From: Methanobacteriota archaeon
GTDB taxonomy: Archaea; Thermoplasmatota; Poseidoniia; Poseidoniales; Poseidoniaceae
DNA: 9,293 bases
Direction: 5' to 3'
NCBI GenBank assembly: GCA_029979405.1
Contig: JAPOHM010000046.1
Location: forward strand, 1-9,293
Made by a program: the position numbers and the translations under genes. Positions 6,688-9,293 of the stretch are shown here, one piece after another. The stretch's first letter is position 1. Every line of letters starts with the position of its first letter. The notes under the pieces were generated by a model. That model was not told the origin of the DNA. It did not search any database and worked only from the letters and a program-made list of their open reading frames with translations.

Positions 6688-7171
6688 TTCTATTGAACAG
6701 CGAGGCAATTATCAAGACTGACATGAATATTGGGAATTGTAAAAAGGGGAGAAAGGATTCATCCTCTTCCATATCATCTATCACCGTCTGATTATCTGTT
6801 TGATTCGTCTCGTTTGAATCCTCTATTGGAGTTACAGTTATCGTTCCCACCATACCTAAACTCCTGTGTGGTTCACAATAATAAGTGAATGTGCCATTTA
6901 ATCCCTTGATGAATATGAAGGTGTAATCCTCATCGGTTTGCGTATCGCCTGAATCAAAGACACCGTTTTCTTCAACAGCATTGTGCGGAAGGAATTGACC
7001 ATCCCAGAAAAATCTGACAGATTCTGTCTCGTTTATCGTAACGGAAGACGGACTGAAACGTAGGTTAGTACTATCAACAGTTATTACCGTAGATTCAGAA
7101 TTATTTTCGGCAGTAACCGCTGGAATTGTTGAAATCGTCAACAAACAGACAAGTATAACTGCGGTTCGCAT
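6671..7171 (-). CDS. Membrane-anchored plastocyanin/halocyanin-like cupredoxin
   Basis: This is a small blue-copper protein. Counted from the ATG at 7171 it has 166 residues. An N-terminal signal peptide (MRTAVILVCLL through about AVTAEN) is followed by a cupredoxin domain (about 27-116). The type 1 copper ligands are visible: H63 in LPHN, C99 in YYCEPH, H102 and M107 in RSLGM, that is C-x2-H-x4-M. An Asn/Thr/Glu-rich linker with several N-x-T/S sequons leads to a C-terminal helix (about 141-159) followed by the basic tail NRIK. It should face the outside of the cytoplasmic membrane and carry single electrons, probably within a respiratory chain; the partners are unknown. A GTG 21 bases upstream (7192) would give 173 residues. 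The ATG is preferred because CATAAGTA (reverse of 7194-7201) sits 23-30 bases before it, fitting a leaderless start, while it would be almost on top of the GTG. The 3' end overlaps the EF-hand gene. Confidence 0.9.
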   Translation of the reverse strand: MRTAVILVCLLTISTIPAVTAENNSESTVITVDSTNLRFSPSSVTINETESVRFFWDGQFLPHNAVEENGVFDSGDTQTDEDYTFIFIKGLNGTFTYYCEPHRSLGMVGTITVTPIEDSNETNQTDNQTVIDDMEEDESFLPFLQFPIFMSVLIIASLFNRIKADE

Positions 7172-7193
7172 TAGTTTGAAAACTAAGTCCACA

Positions 7194-7201
7194 TACTTAT
7201 G
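7194..7201 (-). promoter_or_regulatory. TATA-like box of the cupredoxin gene
   Basis: Read on the minus strand this is CATAAGTA, within the AT-rich ATATCATAAGTATG. It lies 23-30 bases before the ATG at 7171, the spacing of a leaderless archaeal promoter, and it decides between that ATG and the upstream GTG at 7192. Confidence 0.42.
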
Positions 7202-7216
7202 ATATTGTTTTTCAGG

Positions 7217-7231
7217 TGTAGAATTTCTACA
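7217..7231. promoter_or_regulatory. Perfect 15-base inverted repeat, candidate operator
   Basis: TGTAGAA-T-TTCTACA has two perfect seven-base arms around one central base. It sits in the 153-base divergent spacer, about 16 bases upstream of the cupredoxin TATA-like box and about 70 bases before the lipoprotein TATA-like box. Its size and place fit a dimeric regulator site acting mainly on the cupredoxin gene. The regulator is not in the window. With a one-base loop it cannot form a normal RNA hairpin, so a DNA site is the better reading. Confidence 0.4.
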
Positions 7232-7269
7232 ACAAAAATTAGTAGGAAAATGAAGAATTCCTGTTGTTA

Positions 7270-7294
7270 AACTTACAAGTTACATCATTGTTAC
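7270..7294. promoter_or_regulatory. Small repeat cluster upstream of the lipoprotein promoter
   Basis: AACTT-AC-AAGTT (7270-7281) is a five-base-arm inverted repeat. It overlaps one of two GTTAC direct repeats (7279-7283 and 7290-7294) that are 11 bases apart, about one helical turn. The cluster lies just upstream of the TATA-like box at 7301, where archaeal activators often bind. In AT-rich DNA such short repeats can arise by chance, so this is weak. Confidence 0.2.
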
Positions 7295-7300
7295 AAAGCA

Positions 7301-7309
7301 AATATAAAC
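7301..7309 (+). promoter_or_regulatory. TATA box of the SGNH-like lipoprotein gene
   Basis: AATATAAAC is the best TATA box in the window, preceded by a purine-rich AAAGCA that could serve as the TFB recognition element. Its centre lies 20-27 bases before the two possible start codons at 7325 and 7331. No Shine-Dalgarno sequence is present, so a leaderless message is likely. Confidence 0.5.
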
Positions 7310-7324
7310 CATTCAGAATGTAAT

Positions 7325-8185
7325 ATGTTCATGAACAAAAAACTAGCCATTTTTTCTGTGTTACTGATGATATCTATCTCATTATCAGGATGTTTAGGTC
7401 GTGGAGGTAATGGTGGAGATTCTGTGATGGACAGAGACCCAGTAGAGGTAAATTCAGAAGATTATAACGTCCTCTATATCGGTCATAGCTTTGGCCGTAA
7501 GTTTGCAGAATTGTTAGAGGATTATGCGCATACTGCGGGCGAGGCCGATCACGCCCAATACATCGAATTTAGTGGAGGTGAATCCGGTTCACCAGGCTTG
7601 TTATGGGATGACGCTGAACACCAAGCGAACATCAAAGCCTTCCTTGATACAGGCGAAATTGACGTTTTGATTATGATATGTTGCTCACCAGAATTCATAC
7701 AAACGCGTGATACAGATCAAGCCGTATGGAATTTCACAGATTACGCCGTTGAGAAGAATCCTAACGTACGCATCGGTTTGGCCATGCCGTGGAAGGATTT
7801 CCCAGGTGAATACGAAAATGCGAGCGAGTATGCAACCGATTCAACGCTCGACCTCTATCCGTATTGGGGCAACCTTTCCGACGATCTAAGTGCAGATTAT
7901 CCCGGTACAGATGTTTTCACCTTCCATCATGGCGCCCTTGCTTATGAGATGCGAGAAATGTTCGAAGCAGGAGATCTTGATGGAGACGTGGAGCGGCTTC
8001 AGGGGCCAAGGGCGACCTCACTCTTCACCGATGACAAGGGACATGCGGGAGACATTCTCGTCGATACTGGGACACTGATTTGGCTTCACGCAGTTCATGG
8101 TATTGACCCAATGGAAATGCCGGAATTCACCCAATATGACGCAGATATTCGTCAAATTGCTAAATCTGTAATTGATGATCAGTAG
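7325..8185 (+). CDS. SGNH-hydrolase-like lipoprotein
   Basis: This 286-residue protein starts with a lipoprotein signal: a basic NKK, a hydrophobic stretch and the lipobox LSGC, with C23 as the lipid-modified residue. A Gly-rich linker follows, so the mature protein should be anchored on the outer face of the cytoplasmic membrane. The domain begins with a strand and YIGHSFG (51-57), which resembles block I of SGNH/GDSL hydrolases, with S55 as nucleophile and histidine in place of the usual Asp/Asn. Near the C-terminus DKGH (237-240) fits the block V D-x-x-H that supplies the catalytic Asp and His. The motif is followed by a strand/helix (GDILVDTGTLIWLHAVHGI) as in this fold. The Gly and Asn of blocks II and III are not certain: GG at 84-85 is a candidate, and no clear G-x-N-D was found. 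It may be an esterase or sugar deacetylase; the substrate is unknown. A second in-frame ATG at 7331 fits the TATA spacing slightly better. The coding sequence is richer in G+C than genes to its left. Confidence 0.75.
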   Translation: MFMNKKLAIFSVLLMISISLSGCLGRGGNGGDSVMDRDPVEVNSEDYNVLYIGHSFGRKFAELLEDYAHTAGEADHAQYIEFSGGESGSPGLLWDDAEHQANIKAFLDTGEIDVLIMICCSPEFIQTRDTDQAVWNFTDYAVEKNPNVRIGLAMPWKDFPGEYENASEYATDSTLDLYPYWGNLSDDLSADYPGTDVFTFHHGALAYEMREMFEAGDLDGDVERLQGPRATSLFTDDKGHAGDILVDTGTLIWLHAVHGIDPMEMPEFTQYDADIRQIAKSVIDDQ

Positions 8186-8203
8186 TCTAATTTTAGTTTG
8201 TTT
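8186..8203 (+). terminator. T-rich tract after the lipoprotein gene
   Basis: The 18-base gap between the convergent lipoprotein and dehydrogenase genes contains TTTT, TTT and TTT runs on the plus strand (within TAATTTTAGTTTGTTTC). Archaeal RNA polymerase can terminate at T-rich tracts without a hairpin, so this may end the lipoprotein message. No matching T-run exists on the minus strand. Confidence 0.3.
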
Positions 8204-9293
8204 CTAAGGCTGTATAGCCCTTGCGATAACGATTCTTTGCACTTCTTGTGTTCCTTCATAGATTTGTGTTATCTTTGCGTCTCTGAAGAATCTCTCTACG
8301 GGGAACTCCTTAGTGTAGCCATATCCTCCTAATACCTGGATTGCTCTCTCAGAAACCCACATTGCTGTATCGCCAGCATACAGCTTTGCCATACTTGCTT
8401 CCTTTGTATGCCTTGGCCCACCGTTCTCGTAGTGCTCTTGTTTTGCCCATGACGCTTTGTATACCAATAATCGGGCAGCGTCAATTTTTGTAGCCATGTC
8501 TGCCAAGTACGCTGTAATCATTTGGTGATGAGCGATTGGCTTACCGAATGCTTCCCTTTCATGTGAGTACTTCAAAGCCGCTTCGTAAGCACCTTGGGCA
8601 ATTCCAAGCCCTTGTGCAGCTATGCCAATCCTTGAGTTATCAAGAGCATTCATTGCGATTGCGAACCCTTTGCCACTTCCTTTCAGTACGTTTTCTACGG
8701 GAACTTTACAATTCTCGAGAATTAGAGTACAGGTATCTGAAGACCTTATTCCGAGTTTGTCTTCTTTCTTGCCCACAGTGAATCCATCAAATGATTGCTC
8801 TACTATGAACGCAGTCGTCCCTCCATGCTTTTTCACTCCATAATCGGGATGGTCAACATCTTTTGCAAACAGAACATAGATCTGGGCTTGTGCACCATTT
8901 GTGACCCACATCTTTTCACCATTCAAGATGTAGTGTGAGCCATCATCCGACAGTTTTGCTTTACAGACCATGGCCGCTGCATCCGTTCCAGCGCCTGCCT
9001 CTGAAAGTGAGTAGGCACCTACTTCTCCTGCTGCGAGTCTAGAGAGGTACTTTTGTTTCTGTTCTTCATTTCCGTGTAGTGCGATAGTTTTAGCGCATAA
9101 TCCGACATGAACACAAAACATAACGGCGAATGATGGGTCAACTCTTGCTAATTCTTCTACAATTATTGATTCAGAAATATCATCCAGTGGATTCCCACCA
9201 TACTCTTCTGGAATGGTTACTCCCTGTAAACCGTATTCCAAGAACTGCTCCCATTCCTCAGAAGGAGGTATCTGATTTGCATCTCTGTGTTCG
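8204..9293 (-). CDS. Acyl-CoA dehydrogenase (5' end beyond the window)
   Basis: This FAD-dependent acyl-CoA dehydrogenase forms the alpha,beta double bond in acyl-CoA, passing electrons to an electron-transfer flavoprotein in fatty- or amino-acid breakdown. The frame stays open to the right edge. Upstream of the only in-window candidate start (a TTG at 9241) the frame reads EHRDANQIPPSEEWEQF, natural N-terminal helix sequence, so the true start is outside. About 362 codons are visible against the usual 380-390. Counting from that TTG codon, signature 1 is LSEAGAGTDAAA (79-90), the FAD/substrate loop includes WVTNGA (112-117), and signature 2 is QVLGGYGYTKEF (302-313). E329 in IYEGTQEVQR aligns with the catalytic glutamate of the short- and medium-chain enzymes. 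The exact chain length or branched substrate cannot be read from sequence. No ETF or other beta-oxidation gene is in view. Confidence 0.95.
   Translation of the reverse strand, partial: EHRDANQIPPSEEWEQFLEYGLQGVTIPEEYGGNPLDDISESIIVEELARVDPSFAVMFCVHVGLCAKTIALHGNEEQKQKYLSRLAAGEVGAYSLSEAGAGTDAAAMVCKAKLSDDGSHYILNGEKMWVTNGAQAQIYVLFAKDVDHPDYGVKKHGGTTAFIVEQSFDGFTVGKKEDKLGIRSSDTCTLILENCKVPVENVLKGSGKGFAIAMNALDNSRIGIAAQGLGIAQGAYEAALKYSHEREAFGKPIAHHQMITAYLADMATKIDAARLLVYKASWAKQEHYENGGPRHTKEASMAKLYAGDTAMWVSERAIQVLGGYGYTKEFPVERFFRDAKITQIYEGTQEVQRIVIARAIQP

Noticed and set aside
7172..7192. Longer cupredoxin beginning at the GTG at 7192
   Set aside because: The seven extra residues do not improve the signal peptide, and the TATA-like box at 7194-7201 would be too close for any start at the GTG. 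The ATG at 7171 fits better.
9239..9241. TTG as the true start of the acyl-CoA dehydrogenase
   Set aside because: The frame stays open upstream to the window edge and encodes plausible N-terminal family sequence, so the gene is simply cut by the edge.
1..9293. CRISPR arrays, insertion sequences, prophage genes, rRNA or tRNA
   Set aside because: No regularly spaced repeats, transposase or integrase motifs, terminal inverted repeats or tRNA-like cloverleaf were seen on either strand.

Overview
The window looks like a piece of a marine planktonic euryarchaeal genome, most likely Marine Group II (Poseidoniales) or a relative. This is an inference. The signs are TATA-like boxes about 25-30 bases before several start codons (leaderless-type promoters), an archaeal SerK-like protein, a membrane-anchored halocyanin-type copper protein, a lipoprotein with an archaeal-style signal, and AGA/AGG-rich arginine coding. 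No rRNA, tRNA, CRISPR array, insertion sequence or phage gene is visible. Coding density is very high.

Layout. Bases 42-731 (+) encode an unrecognised four-helix membrane protein. Bases 790-3494 (+) form a two-gene unit: a HEAT-repeat protein whose stop codon overlaps, as ATGA, the start of an M61-type metallopeptidase with a PDZ domain. This unit meets, with no spacer, a minus-strand gene (3495-3914) for a very short SerK/SbnI-like ParB-fold protein. A 60-base divergent promoter region separates that gene from a plus-strand class II (bacterial/eukaryotic-type) CCA-adding enzyme or poly(A) polymerase homologue (3975-5228). Next is a membrane protein with two EF-hand loops and a long acidic linker (5266-6687). 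Its 3' end overlaps by 17 bases the 3' end of a minus-strand cupredoxin gene (6671-7171). A 153-base divergent control region with a 15-base perfect inverted repeat (7217-7231) follows. It leads into a lipoprotein with an SGNH-hydrolase-like fold (7325-8185). The window closes with a minus-strand acyl-CoA dehydrogenase whose 5' end lies beyond the right edge.

The genes do not form one pathway. The HEAT/M61 pair is the only clear operon. The cupredoxin and the SGNH lipoprotein are divergent, both are predicted to act at the cell surface, and they share a control region. Base composition steps upward in the last two genes. The points most worth a second look are the miniature SerK-like protein, the class II nucleotidyltransferase in an apparent archaeon, the EF-hand membrane protein, and the surface pair with its palindromic candidate operator.
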